64,000 bases of DNA from Sedimentisphaera salicampi (GCF_002117005.1 NZ_CP021023.1:930001-994000), one strand, 5' to 3'; positions 1 to 8,247 are shown, counted from the stretch's first letter. Notes: generated by a model not told the origin, from the sequence alone. Translations and numbers: made by a program.

Positions 1-919
1 TTCTGTGGATTACGTATTCGGGCATTGAGGTGTTGATCTCGCCGGCAAGCTCGATGAACTTGGTCGGCAGGCCATACTGCCTCGCCCGCCACGTGAGGTA
101 GAACGGGTCTATCGGGATGCAGTGTCCGCCGAGGCCGGGGCCGGGGTAGAATGCTTGGAAGCCGAAGGGCTTTGTCTTGGCGGCGTTTATCACGCTCCAT
201 ACATCTATGCCCATGCGGTCGAAGAGCATTTTGAGCTCGTTTACCATTGCGATGTTGATGCAGCGGTAGGTGTTTTCGATGATCTTGGCGGCTTCTGCCA
301 CCTCGCAGCTCTCTACGGGCACAAGCTGCTCGATTGCGTATTTGTATATGTCCATTGCCGCCTTGAGCGAGGGCTTATTCAGCCCGCCGACGACCTTGGG
401 GATTGTGCCTGTGCGGAAGGATTTGTTGCCCGGGTCTTCGCGTTCGGGGGAGTAGGCGAGGAAGAAATCTTCGCCGGCAGTGAGGCCTGAACCGGCCTCA
501 AGGATCGGGAGCATAAGCTCTCTGGTTGTGCCCGGGTAGGTGGTGCTTTCAAGCACGATGAGCTGCCCCTTACGCATATTCTCGGAGATCGTGCGGCAGG
601 TGTCTTCCACGTACGTCATATCCGGCTCGCGGTTCTCCGTGAGCGGGGTGGGCACGCAAATCAGGAGGCAGTCCGGCTCGCACATACGGAACATATCGGC
701 TGTGCCCTCGAAGCGGCCTGTGCTAACCATGCCGGCAACCTGCTCATCGGGGATGTGCTTGAGGGGGCTCTTGCCGGAATTGATGCGTTCTACGCTCTGC
801 TGGTTTACATCGAAACCCAAAACATTCGCTCCGCCGGCGGCAAATTCCCTTGCCAGCGGCAAGCCTACATAACCAAGGCCAACTATCCCAACGTAAGGGA
901 TTTTATCGCTTTCGCTCAT
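1..919 (-). CDS. UDP-N-acetylglucosamine 6-dehydrogenase-like nucleotide-sugar dehydrogenase, C-terminus off the window
   Basis: Cytosolic NAD-dependent four-electron oxidation of a UDP-hexose (probably UDP-GlcNAc) to the uronic acid, for surface polysaccharide. I translated the minus strand: 306 residues are visible, then the frame runs off the left edge; the family is about 420-440 residues. A Rossmann motif VGIVGLGYVGLPLA lies near residues 9-22, and the catalytic-Cys motif GLGGHCIPIDPFYLTW near residues 265-280. The 'GGHCIPIDPFYL' form is typical of the WbpA/TviB-type branch rather than UDP-glucose dehydrogenase. The ATG at 919 follows AGGA at a good distance. Downstream on the same strand, past two toxin-antitoxin modules, is a UDP-glucuronate epimerase-like gene. 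The exact substrate is inference. Confidence 0.88.
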   Translation of the reverse strand, partial: MSESDKIPYVGIVGLGYVGLPLAREFAAGGANVLGFDVNQQSVERINSGKSPLKHIPDEQVAGMVSTGRFEGTADMFRMCEPDCLLICVPTPLTENREPDMTYVEDTCRTISENMRKGQLIVLESTTYPGTTRELMLPILEAGSGLTAGEDFFLAYSPEREDPGNKSFRTGTIPKVVGGLNKPSLKAAMDIYKYAIEQLVPVESCEVAEAAKIIENTYRCINIAMVNELKMLFDRMGIDVWSVINAAKTKPFGFQAFYPGPGLGGHCIPIDPFYLTWRARQYGLPTKFIELAGEINTSMPEYVIHR

Positions 920-957
920 ACCAGTACTTCCTGTTTTTGTAAATCAAAGTTAATGAT

Positions 958-975
958 GCGGAGCATTATAACAAT
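958..975 (-). promoter_or_regulatory. Extended -10 promoter of the nucleotide-sugar dehydrogenase
   Basis: On the minus strand TGTTATAAT gives a TGn-TATAAT extended -10 element (TATAAT at 970-965), about 45 bases upstream of the ATG at 919. The -35 region is poor, as is usual for extended -10 promoters. Confidence 0.45.
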
Positions 976-1131
976 CAGCTTCTTAATTTCACTAACTTTT
1001 CTGCGTTTAACAATATTAAAATAATATATTTTCCCCCTGAGATGTAAACCCTGCTTCGGGAAAGTTTCTGGGATTATTAAGAGCCCAAAATCTGCAAAGC
1101 TTCGAGAGGGTTATGCGGTTTACAGAGCCCT

Positions 1132-1560
1132 CTATTCAGGACTATATATATCAATGCCCAGTTTCCTGCATAAATTTTCGAATATTTCAAGCTTGTTTTC
1201 TACTATTGCTTTCAAAACCTCATTTTGAATCCTCTGATACTGATGCACTGCAATATTCCTAAAACCAGACATAGCAGCGAGCTCCTGAGCCATCGGCTTA
1301 TCTATTATGCCCGAATCTGCGAGCAATTTGAAGGCTTCCGCTGAGGAATTGGGAACTCCCAGCTTCGATTTGCTTACTGTATGATTTGCCAAATCAATTG
1401 CCGCCTGACAAGCTCTTTCGAGGTTAAGCGTCATAGCGTCGAGATGGGTGAAGCTTTCGAATGATGGATCTGCTTTGTACTCCTCCTTGATTCGTTTCAG
1501 GCATCTCTGCAAAACCGCTGCCTTGCTTCGGCTGACATCATCTGGCTGAATAGGCTTCAT
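1132..1560 (-). CDS. HepT-like HEPN ribonuclease toxin (DUF86), module 1
   Basis: Small helical HEPN-domain protein, 142 residues, the normal size for the longer HepT/YutE-like branch. The RNase motif R-x4-H-x-Y is intact (R101, H106, Y108). In studied MntA/HepT pairs the toxin is an RNase that the partner nucleotidyltransferase neutralises by adding AMP to the motif tyrosine. The gene overlaps the upstream nucleotidyltransferase by 23 bases, which implies translational coupling and supports a toxin-antitoxin pair. Activity here is inferred from the family. Confidence 0.85.
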   Translation of the reverse strand: MKPIQPDDVSRSKAAVLQRCLKRIKEEYKADPSFESFTHLDAMTLNLERACQAAIDLANHTVSKSKLGVPNSSAEAFKLLADSGIIDKPMAQELAAMSGFRNIAVHQYQRIQNEVLKAIVENKLEIFENLCRKLGIDIYSPE

Positions 1561-1924
1561 AAATCTCCCTCATTTCAATACGATAGTCCTGAATCATTCC
1601 GATTAAGGTGCATTCTCTGAATTCTGCGGCTGTTTCGTCTCGGCAGAAGAAGCGGCGGCCTGTTTGGAGAACCTGCGAGGCATAGATCAAATCAGAGCTG
1701 GAGAGAACGCCAAGATCCACCGGCCGAGGGCTGATTAGGTTCAGCTCGCCTGCGAGATCGAAAAGCTGCATGCCGGAAATCTTTTGGCCCGGCTGCGGAA
1801 GAAGAGCTATGTCTATATCGCTGGACGCACGCAGCTCCCCCCTTGCAGCACTGCCCAGAAGGTATGCCGCTAAAACAGCCTCGCAAGAGGCAAGACGATC
1901 TTTTATTGGCTCAAGATTTAGCAT
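1538..1924 (-). CDS. MntA-like nucleotidyltransferase antitoxin, module 1
   Basis: Minimal nucleotidyltransferase of 128 residues. The GS-x10-D-x-D signature is visible: G24-S25 and D36/D38, in 'GSAARGELRASSDID'. The family AMPylates its HEPN partner. It overlaps the downstream HepT gene by 23 bases. No Shine-Dalgarno is seen before the ATG at 1924. Instead a run of five AT-rich heptamers abuts the start codon, so translation initiation may be weak or leaderless-like. Confidence 0.85.
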   Translation of the reverse strand: MLNLEPIKDRLASCEAVLAAYLLGSAARGELRASSDIDIALLPQPGQKISGMQLFDLAGELNLISPRPVDLGVLSSSDLIYASQVLQTGRRFFCRDETAAEFRECTLIGMIQDYRIEMREIYEAYSAR

Positions 1925-1926
1925 AG

Positions 1927-1961
1927 TTTTAAGTTATAAGTTTTAAGTTTTAAGTTATAAG
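1927..1961. repeat. Five tandem AT-rich heptamers at the 5' end of the module 1 antitoxin gene
   Basis: On the plus strand the units read TTTTAAG, TTATAAG, TTTTAAG, TTTTAAG, TTATAAG with no spacers. The array begins three bases from the antitoxin ATG and occupies the place of its ribosome binding site. Such short tandem repeats can change in copy number by slippage. Confidence 0.8.
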
Positions 1962-2004
1962 CTAAATAAACAATAAAAAAGCTACTAATAATATACGAAC
2001 CTTA

Positions 2005-2349
2005 TTATTCGCCTATTTCTTGCATTGCTGTATTAGTCTGCTTCAACAAAGGCTCAATCTTTTCTACAATAATATCCCAAACCGTTTCAGGATTGAGTTT
2101 ATCATATCCATGAACAATTATATTCCTAAAAGCTATAATATTCCTATATTCACTTATCTTTTCAGATGTTTGAGGACTCACTCTGTCAAGCTGTGCCATA
2201 GCCTCACCTATTATCTGAAGCTCTCTTTCAACAGCAGATCTAAATGCTCGACTCTTTTTGTAATCATCTAATTTTCTGTTTGAAGTAAATTCAATTAGAA
2301 ACTGACAACTGTCTGCTATGTCAAAAAGATATTTTCTTGGATCACGCAC
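2005..2349 (-). CDS. HepT-like HEPN toxin (DUF86), module 2
   Basis: HEPN/DUF86 protein of 114 residues, the shorter branch of the family and clearly different from the module 1 toxin. R-x4-H-x-Y is intact (R75, H80, Y82) within 'RNIIVHGY'. Its first codons overlap the last eight bases of the upstream nucleotidyltransferase gene, so the two are translationally coupled. The role as a toxin RNase is inferred from the family. Confidence 0.85.
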   Translation of the reverse strand: MRDPRKYLFDIADSCQFLIEFTSNRKLDDYKKSRAFRSAVERELQIIGEAMAQLDRVSPQTSEKISEYRNIIAFRNIIVHGYDKLNPETVWDIIVEKIEPLLKQTNTAMQEIGE

Positions 2350-2650
2350 TATAAACCACTTTTCTTGTATTATTGAGCTGACTGATAAAATAAGGATTTT
2401 TCAATCCGCCCGCCTCAACGAGGTCTATCGGCTTTGAGAAAAGATTCTTTAAGTCTTCATGGAGGCTGAAATAATTGTCAAAGCGTCCTGAACAAACGCT
2501 ACTGTCAAATTCTACTAAGAAATCAATATCGCTGTTTTGCTCGTCAAAACTGCCCGCAGCGGCAGAACCAAAAACTTCGAGCCGCGAAACTCCGTGTCTG
2601 CTGCATATTTGAGCTAACTCTTTACTTTTATTTTCAATCAGCGGTAACAT
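2342..2650 (-). CDS. MNT-domain nucleotidyltransferase antitoxin, module 2
   Basis: Protein of 102 residues with a minimal nucleotidyltransferase fold: G28-S29 followed by D41/D43 in 'GSAAAGSFDEQNSDID', then a PIDLVE strand near residue 75. The GS to DxD spacing is 11 rather than 10 residues, a spacing common in this branch. It is paired with the overlapping HEPN gene. It sits 25 bases downstream of the epimerase stop, so read-through from that gene could express the module. Confidence 0.85.
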   Translation of the reverse strand: MLPLIENKSKELAQICSRHGVSRLEVFGSAAAGSFDEQNSDIDFLVEFDSSVCSGRFDNYFSLHEDLKNLFSKPIDLVEAGGLKNPYFISQLNNTRKVVYSA

Positions 2651-2675
2651 TCTCTTTTATGCCAAAATAGAAATA

Positions 2676-3728
2676 TCAAACATTATAGAAATCTCTGTAC
2701 CATTGTACGAATCTGTTTACGCCGTCTTCAATCGGGGTGTTTGGTCGGTAGCCGAGGTTTTCTGTAAGGTCTGTAACGTCTGCCCACGTAGCAGGGACAT
2801 CTCCGGGCTGAATCGGCATCATACTCTTCTGAGCCTCTCTGCCGGCGGCTTTTTCAATCGCTTCAATAAAGTCCATAAGCCGTACAGGCGAGCTGTTGCC
2901 TATGTTATACACTTTGAACGGAGCTTTCGAGCTGCCGGGATCGGGATCCATCCCGGACCAGTCTTCCCTGCCTTTGGCCGGATTATCAATAACGCGTTTT
3001 ACGCCTTCTACGATATCATCTATGTATGTAAAATCACGCTTCATATCGCCATAGTTATACACATCTATCGGCCTGCCTTCAAGGATGGCTTTGGTGAAAA
3101 TGAACAGAGCCATATCCGGCCTGCCCCAAGGGCCGTAAACGGTGAAGAATCTCAGGCCGGTTGTCGGTAGGCTGTAGAGATGGCTGTAACAATGCGCCAT
3201 AAGCTCGTTGCTCTTCTTGCTTGCGGCATAAAGGCTTACGGGATGGTCGATATTATCGGAGGTGCTGAAAGGCATTTTCTCATTGAGCCCGTAAACGCTG
3301 GAGCTGCTGGCATAGGCGAGGTGTTCAATTTCGTTCTTTCTGCAGGCCTCAAGGATATTGATAAAGCCAACTATATTCGCATCAACATACGCCCTTGGAT
3401 TCTCAAGGCTGTAGCGAACGCCGGCCTGAGCGGCCAGATTGCACACGCGGTCGAACTTTTCCTGCTTGAAAAGCTTTTCGAGATTCTCGCCGTCTTCGAG
3501 CTTGAGCTTGATAAAGCGGTAATTCTCGTATTTACTGCTCTGAATCAGCCTGCCGTATTCGCAGCTTTCCGGGGATATGCCGGTTTCGGTGAGTCTGCCG
3601 AATTTAACGTTGATATCATAGTAGTCGTTTACGCTGTCTAAGCCTACAACTTCATCGCCCCTGTCTAACAGTACTTTAGCGAGATGAAACCCAATAAATC
3701 CTGCGGTACCTGTAACTAATATCTTCAT
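2676..3728 (-). CDS. NAD-dependent epimerase, UDP-glucuronate 4-epimerase-like
   Basis: Extended short-chain dehydrogenase/reductase that inverts C4 of a UDP-uronic acid or UDP-hexose. The N-terminal NAD motif TGTAGFIG is followed by 'VNDYYD', typical of UDP-glucuronate 4-epimerases. The catalytic Tyr-Lys pair is in YAASKKSNE, after the SSSVYG serine strand. I prefer the ATG at 3728 (350 residues). An in-frame TTG four codons upstream is possible, but 'MKILVTGTAGFIG' is the standard family start. With the partial dehydrogenase at 1-919 it suggests a uronic-acid-containing surface polysaccharide. Substrate is inferred. Confidence 0.85.
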   Translation of the reverse strand: MKILVTGTAGFIGFHLAKVLLDRGDEVVGLDSVNDYYDINVKFGRLTETGISPESCEYGRLIQSSKYENYRFIKLKLEDGENLEKLFKQEKFDRVCNLAAQAGVRYSLENPRAYVDANIVGFINILEACRKNEIEHLAYASSSSVYGLNEKMPFSTSDNIDHPVSLYAASKKSNELMAHCYSHLYSLPTTGLRFFTVYGPWGRPDMALFIFTKAILEGRPIDVYNYGDMKRDFTYIDDIVEGVKRVIDNPAKGREDWSGMDPDPGSSKAPFKVYNIGNSSPVRLMDFIEAIEKAAGREAQKSMMPIQPGDVPATWADVTDLTENLGYRPNTPIEDGVNRFVQWYRDFYNV

Positions 3729-4000
3729 TCTCGGCTGCAACCTTAATGCATTTAATTAATATTTTATAACCAAATCATAATATTTAGGTGTTAGGAAACT
3801 TCCTTGCGGCTTTAAGGGTATTCTAATAATAAAAGGCCTGCCCGCAAGTAAATATAAAGCTATCGATGCCCTATCAGCTATAAATTCCCGTAAGGCCAAA
3901 ATCCTTGCCCTTGTTTTCTCTGCTTTTAGTCAAAAAAGTTTTGAGACTGACATTTTCGAAGCTAAAAAGTGATTTTCAGCTTTCGGACACCATTTATTGC
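3729..4000. other. Intergenic region before the rpsB promoter
   Basis: AT-rich spacer between the epimerase (minus) and rpsB (plus). I see no gene and no strong hairpin in it. It must hold the 5' control region of the epimerase, but I cannot point to a convincing promoter for that gene. Confidence 0.5.
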
Positions 4001-4029
4001 TTGACAGGCGGAAGGTGAGATTGTATCTT
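4001..4029 (+). promoter_or_regulatory. Sigma-70-type promoter of rpsB
   Basis: A perfect TTGACA (4001-4006) lies exactly 17 bases before TATCTT (4024-4029). Transcription should start near 4036, giving a leader of about 60 bases before the GTG start. Confidence 0.75.
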
Positions 4030-4095
4030 CTTCGTTCTTATCCTTTGGCGTAGAAGGATATTAATGTATTAATTTTTAATTTAGGAGTAAACTTC

Positions 4096-5130
4096 GTGAA
4101 TAAGGATCTGGCACGCCAGCTGATAGAAGCCGGCGTACACTTCGGTCACGGAGCATCCCGCTGGCATCCGAAGATGGCACCGTACATCTTCGCCAAACGC
4201 GGAATGATCCACATTATTAATGTGAAGGAAACACTCAAGGGGCTGCTGATAGCTAAAAAGCTCCTTACCATGGTGGTTTCTTCAGGCAAAGACGTAGTGT
4301 TTGTAGGCACGAAGCGTCAGGCGAAAAAGGCCGTAACAGACGCTGCCAAGCAAACCGGAATGCACTTTATCGCAAACCGCTGGCTCGGAGGTACGCTGAC
4401 AAACTTCCGTACAATCCGCCAGAGGGTTTTAAGGATGGAGCAGCTCGAAAAGATGGAGCAGGACGGCTCTATCGAGAGCGAGAGCAAGAAAATGGGCGCT
4501 ATGCTCAAGCGTGAGCTGAACAAGATTAAATCCAATCTTGACGGCCTCCGCGGCCTCAACAAACTGCCGGGAGCGGTAGTTGTTGTTGACGTAATGAAGG
4601 AAAAGAACGCCTTGAGCGAAGCCAAAAAGCTCAAAATCCCGACCATCGGAATTATCGACACAAACTCCAATCCGGATATGGTTGATGTTGCGATCCCGGG
4701 CAACGATGACTCAACAAAGGCTGTTGATATTATTCTTCATGAGCTCGCTTCAGCAGTAGCTGAGGGCAAAACTCTCGCCCGTATTCAGGCAGCTTCAGAG
4801 GATGAAGGCAAGACCAAGACAAGAAGCAAGAGAAAGCCGAGAAAGCCTCAGGACAAGCCTGCCTCAGCCTTTAATAAGGGCGAAAAGAAAAAGACTGAGC
4901 AAGGCAGCAGCGAGACTAAAGCTTCTGAAGGTCAGGGCGAAACAGAGAAAGCTGCTGAACAGAAAGCGGATTCTAAGCCGGAAGAAGCCAAGGCAGAGCA
5001 AGCTCAAGAAGCAAAGCCCGAAGCTAAGCCGAGCAGCGATGAAGAAAAAAAGGCTGAAAAGCCCGAAACGCCCGGCAAAGAGCAAGAGGCAAAATCCGCT
5101 GACAATACACCTGCTGAAAATCAGGCTTAG
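4096..5130 (+). CDS. rpsB: 30S ribosomal protein S2 with long charged C-terminal tail
   Basis: Small-subunit ribosomal protein S2. The core spans about residues 1-235: 'LIEAGVHFGHGASRWHPKMAPYIF' opens it, with 'NRWLGGTLTNF' near residue 93 and a PTIGIIDTNSNPD-type strand near 180. The start is GTG at 4096, preceded by AGGAG at 4083-4087. The protein is 344 residues, whereas most bacterial S2 proteins are about 230-260. The extra 100 residues are a low-complexity Lys/Glu/Ala/Gln-rich tail with no fold that I can recognise. tsf follows, the usual bacterial order. The tail is an unusual but real part of the frame, since the same frame continues to a single stop. Confidence 0.97.
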   Translation: MNKDLARQLIEAGVHFGHGASRWHPKMAPYIFAKRGMIHIINVKETLKGLLIAKKLLTMVVSSGKDVVFVGTKRQAKKAVTDAAKQTGMHFIANRWLGGTLTNFRTIRQRVLRMEQLEKMEQDGSIESESKKMGAMLKRELNKIKSNLDGLRGLNKLPGAVVVVDVMKEKNALSEAKKLKIPTIGIIDTNSNPDMVDVAIPGNDDSTKAVDIILHELASAVAEGKTLARIQAASEDEGKTKTRSKRKPRKPQDKPASAFNKGEKKKTEQGSSETKASEGQGETEKAAEQKADSKPEEAKAEQAQEAKPEAKPSSDEEKKAEKPETPGKEQEAKSADNTPAENQA

Positions 5131-5164
5131 CGGACTTTAAAATTTTGTTAAAATGTAATTTAAT

Positions 5165-5209
5165 CCTGCAGAGTTCGGGAAAATGGCTTCCCGAAACTGC
5201 AGGTTTGTT
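5165..5209 (+). terminator. Strong hairpin between rpsB and tsf, probable attenuator
   Basis: A stem of about 15 pairs (CCTGCAG and TTCGGGAA arms, one bulge) at 5165-5181 pairs with 5188-5203. It is followed by TTTGTTT, an imperfect U-tract. It probably acts as a partial terminator or RNA-processing site that lowers tsf relative to rpsB. Confidence 0.6.
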
Positions 5210-5247
5210 TGGTATTAGATGGCAGAATATTTCGGAGATAAAAAAAG

Positions 5248-6072
5248 ATGGCTGAAATAAACGCTTCCGATGTAATGAAGCTCCGCAAAATGAGCGGGCA
5301 GGGAATGATGGACTGCAAAAAGGCCCTCGCCGAAACAAACGGCGACCTTGATGAGGCAATGACCCTCCTTCGCAAGAAGGGGCTTGCCACAATGGCAAAG
5401 CGTGCAGACCGCAGCGCATCAGAGGGCAAGGTAACTGTTAAGAGCTCTGGGAAAGACACCGTGCTTACATCCCTTTGCTGCGAGACGGATTTCGTTGCGA
5501 AGAACGACGACTTCAAAGAGGTTGCTGATAAGGTTGCAGATGCAGCCCTTCAGGCAGCTCCAGGCAGTAAACTTGCCGAGCAGGAAATTGAAGGGAAGAA
5601 AGTTTCCGAGCTTATCACAGAGCTCGTTAGCAAGACCGGCGAGAAAACTGAAATCGGCGACTGGGCAAAGATGAGCGAAGAAGAGAATACAGTTGTAGGC
5701 TCATACGTTCATTTCAACAATAAGATGGGCGCTCTTGTGAAGATTGTCTGCGAAAACCCTTCTGAGAAGCTTCAGAAGCTTGCTGATGAGGTTTGCATGC
5801 ATATAGCGGCCGTTAAGCCGATGGCGCTAAATAAAGAAAGCTTCGATCAGGAAGTTATCGAGAAGGAAAGAGAAATTGCCAAGGAGCAGATGAAAGATAA
5901 GCCTGCTCAAATTATCGAGAAGATTGTTGAAGGCAAGATCAACAAGATGATTTCCGAGAACTGCCTTGTTAATCAGAAATTCGTTAAGAACGAGGAAATG
6001 ACTGTCGAAGAGGCAGTTAAAGATGCAGGCGGTTCTAAAATTGCTGCTTTTGAAAGAGTTGCAATAGGCTAA
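5248..6072 (+). CDS. tsf: Translation elongation factor Ts
   Basis: Guanine-nucleotide exchange factor for EF-Tu. It has 274 residues, a normal length. The N-terminal UBA-like domain contains 'KLRKMSGQGMMDCKKAL' (residues 10-26), and the EF-Tu contact motif ETDFVAKND is near residue 79. A dimerisation region follows, and 'EDKPAQI'-like sequence ('MKDKPAQIIEKIVEGK') lies near residue 213. ATG at 5248 sits a few bases after GGAG. It lies downstream of rpsB in the usual arrangement and is closed by the hairpin at 6095-6130. Confidence 0.97.
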   Translation: MAEINASDVMKLRKMSGQGMMDCKKALAETNGDLDEAMTLLRKKGLATMAKRADRSASEGKVTVKSSGKDTVLTSLCCETDFVAKNDDFKEVADKVADAALQAAPGSKLAEQEIEGKKVSELITELVSKTGEKTEIGDWAKMSEEENTVVGSYVHFNNKMGALVKIVCENPSEKLQKLADEVCMHIAAVKPMALNKESFDQEVIEKEREIAKEQMKDKPAQIIEKIVEGKINKMISENCLVNQKFVKNEEMTVEEAVKDAGGSKIAAFERVAIG

Positions 6073-6094
6073 ATCCAAAACAATGACACACTCA

Positions 6095-6130
6095 GGCGTT
6101 CGGTGGAGAATCCGCCGGACGTCTTTTATT
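6095..6130 (+). terminator. Rho-independent terminator after tsf
   Basis: A 13-pair stem with three G-U pairs (6095-6107 with 6111-6123) and a GAA loop, followed by TTTTATTT. It lies only 22 bases after the tsf stop and ahead of the SD and TTG start that I prefer for the next gene. Confidence 0.8.
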
Positions 6131-6145
6131 TCAGGGAGCTTGAAA

Positions 6146-6712
6146 TTGACTGAAAAAATAATCAGTGAATATATCATTGAACACAGAAAAGCTCTCGACA
6201 ACTTTGAAAAAAACAGCAGCGATTCACTAAATCGGGCAGCAGAGACAGTAGCAAATGCCATCAAAAAAGGCGGCAGGATATACCTCTGCGGCAACGGCGG
6301 TTCTGCGGCGGACTGCTCGCATATTGCAAGCGAGCTGGTTGGCCGATTCAAGAAAGAACGCAAGGCTATGCCCGCCATGACATTCACAGCAGACCCTGCG
6401 GTGTTCACAAGCCTCGGGAACGATTTCAACTATTCCAGCATATTCCTCAGGCAGGTTGAGGCGTATGTAAGAAAGGGCGATGTGCTCTGGGCTATCTCCA
6501 CAAGCGGCAGCTCTGAGAACGTGCTGAAGGCTATCCTTAAAGCAAAGCAGATCGGAGCTGAAATAATCTCGCTTACGGGCAAACCAAATTCGATTATCGA
6601 ATCTCATTCCAGCTGCTGCATCTGCGCAAACACCGAAATCACAAGCACCGCTCAGGAAATACACGTTTTAGCATACCACATTATCTGCGGCATTGTAGAA
6701 GAGCTGATTTAA
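6146..6712 (+). CDS. gmhA: SIS-domain phosphosugar isomerase, GmhA-like (sedoheptulose-7-phosphate isomerase)
   Basis: A SIS-domain protein of the GmhA/DiaA type; GmhA converts sedoheptulose 7-phosphate to heptose 7-phosphate for heptose-containing surface glycans. Visible motifs are 'GRIYLCGNGGSAADCSHIASEL', which holds the phosphate loop, and 'ISTSGSSENVL', the second sugar-phosphate loop. I start it at TTG 6146 (188 residues), because AGGGAG at 6133-6138 is seven bases away. A longer frame from 6083 would have to translate through the terminator hairpin at 6095-6123, and its extra residues look unlike the family. GmhA and DiaA are hard to tell apart by eye, so the function is likely, not certain. 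Confidence 0.85.
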   Translation: MTEKIISEYIIEHRKALDNFEKNSSDSLNRAAETVANAIKKGGRIYLCGNGGSAADCSHIASELVGRFKKERKAMPAMTFTADPAVFTSLGNDFNYSSIFLRQVEAYVRKGDVLWAISTSGSSENVLKAILKAKQIGAEIISLTGKPNSIIESHSSCCICANTEITSTAQEIHVLAYHIICGIVEELI

Positions 6713-6839
6713 GCAGCGCATTGATTGAATCAAGCTTAAAAGCGGTAAGAATAATTTTGTCGGAACAAAAAGCCCTTGGATTTGTCAAAACAATGAAGAC
6801 ATACTATTATCTGTTAAAACTAATTACAAGGAGTTTAAG

Positions 6840-8225
6840 ATGAAATTATTTAATTTGTTTATCATTGCAGCAGTTTCTGCGGCGTGTATTGCAGGATCTC
6901 AGACAGCCCTGACCATCTACAACGATAATCTAGGCGTTGTGAAGGAAGTTCGGGACATTGAATTTGAAAAAGGAACGAGCAGGGTTGAGTTCACTGATGT
7001 AGCAGAAACTATAGACCCCACCAGCGTTAGCTTCAGGCCGATGGAGGAAGCTGAAATATCGCTTCTTGAGCAGAACTACGAGTACGACCTTGTAGATCCT
7101 TACAAACTGCTGGAAAAATACATAGGCAAGAAAATAACTCTCTTTGTACAGCGGGATGAGAACGTAGCCCCGGTTCGGGACGAATATGAGCTTCTTGCAT
7201 TCAAGGGCAATGATTTCGTGGTTCGAAGCAGGAGCGGCGTTCATATATTAAACAGAGATTTGATTAAGGGCGTAAGATTCGGCAAAGAGCAGGGAGATAT
7301 GCTCACAAAACCCACGCTGGTATGGCTGGCCGATTCGGACAAAGACCAGACAATCCCCTGCCAAGTTGCATATATGGCCTCAAGAATAAGCTGGAAGGCA
7401 AACTACTCAATGATACTCAGCGATTCAGAAAATCAGATGGAATTTTCAGGCTGGGTTACTATAGACAATAAGTCCGGCAAGGACTACAAGAACGCAAAGA
7501 TAAAGCTGATTGCAGGCGAAGTGAAGCAGGAAAGGCCTCAGACAAACCGAAGAATGGAGCAGCTTTACGCAGCTGCTGCCAAGGACGGCGGGAGCGGATT
7601 CAAGGAAAAGGCGTTTCAGGACTTCCACCTATACACCCTCGGCAGAGAAAGCACTGTGAACAACAAGCAGGTAAAGCAAATCAGATTCATTGAGAACGTA
7701 AAGAATATCGATATTGAGAAGATTTATAAAATCAGTTCGCAGATTATGGACACAAATACTCGCAAGGAAAATCCTTCAGTAAACTTTGAGTTTGTAAACA
7801 GCGAAGATAACGGAATGGGTATGCCCCTGCCGGAAGGGCTGATACGTGCATTCAAGGAAGATACCGAAGACGGAAGCCTTGAGTTTGTGGGCGAATCAGG
7901 GATAAATCATACACCTAAAGATGAAAAGGTGAAAGTGCAGACGGGAAATGCATTTGATATTGTGGGTGAATTCAAAACAATTAAGGCAGACGTAAAAAAT
8001 GCAAGGCTCAAAGAATTTCACAAGGAGGCGGTAATCCGTAATCATAAAGATGAAGACTGCATTGTAGAAGTGAACTACAAATACCCTGCCGGCTATTCCA
8101 ACTGCCGGATCTACGACAACAACCTTGATTACAAAAAACCTGAGGCTGGCGTGGTACGCTTTGAAGTACCTGTGAAGGCAAATGATGAGACTAAAATTAG
8201 CTTCGAGGCTCAAATCAGCAGATAA
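6840..8225 (+). CDS. Secreted DUF4139-like protein
   Basis: A 461-residue protein with an N-terminal signal peptide (residues 1-19, MKLFNLFIIAAVSAACIAG) and no other membrane segment. The body begins 'ALTIYNDNLGVVKEVRDIEF', a start I associate with DUF4139-type beta-rich proteins of unknown function. A later stretch, 'TIPCQVAYMASRISWKANYS', fits the same family. AAGGAG at 6828-6833 sits six bases before the ATG. It stands alone between a terminator-like hairpin (8248-8292) and gmhA. No enzymatic residues can be assigned. Probable periplasmic or surface protein. Confidence 0.7.
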   Translation: MKLFNLFIIAAVSAACIAGSQTALTIYNDNLGVVKEVRDIEFEKGTSRVEFTDVAETIDPTSVSFRPMEEAEISLLEQNYEYDLVDPYKLLEKYIGKKITLFVQRDENVAPVRDEYELLAFKGNDFVVRSRSGVHILNRDLIKGVRFGKEQGDMLTKPTLVWLADSDKDQTIPCQVAYMASRISWKANYSMILSDSENQMEFSGWVTIDNKSGKDYKNAKIKLIAGEVKQERPQTNRRMEQLYAAAAKDGGSGFKEKAFQDFHLYTLGRESTVNNKQVKQIRFIENVKNIDIEKIYKISSQIMDTNTRKENPSVNFEFVNSEDNGMGMPLPEGLIRAFKEDTEDGSLEFVGESGINHTPKDEKVKVQTGNAFDIVGEFKTIKADVKNARLKEFHKEAVIRNHKDEDCIVEVNYKYPAGYSNCRIYDNNLDYKKPEAGVVRFEVPVKANDETKISFEAQISR

Positions 8226-8247
8226 TATAGGCACAATTTGCTATACT

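Noticed and set aside
122-1024. Open frames on the plus strand over the left end
   Set aside because: They lie opposite the nucleotide-sugar dehydrogenase, whose minus-strand translation has all family motifs. The plus frames are shadows.
4802-5140. A Lys/Arg/Ser-rich plus-strand frame within the rpsB tail
   Set aside because: It comes from the low-complexity codons of the S2 tail read in another frame and has no start signal of its own.
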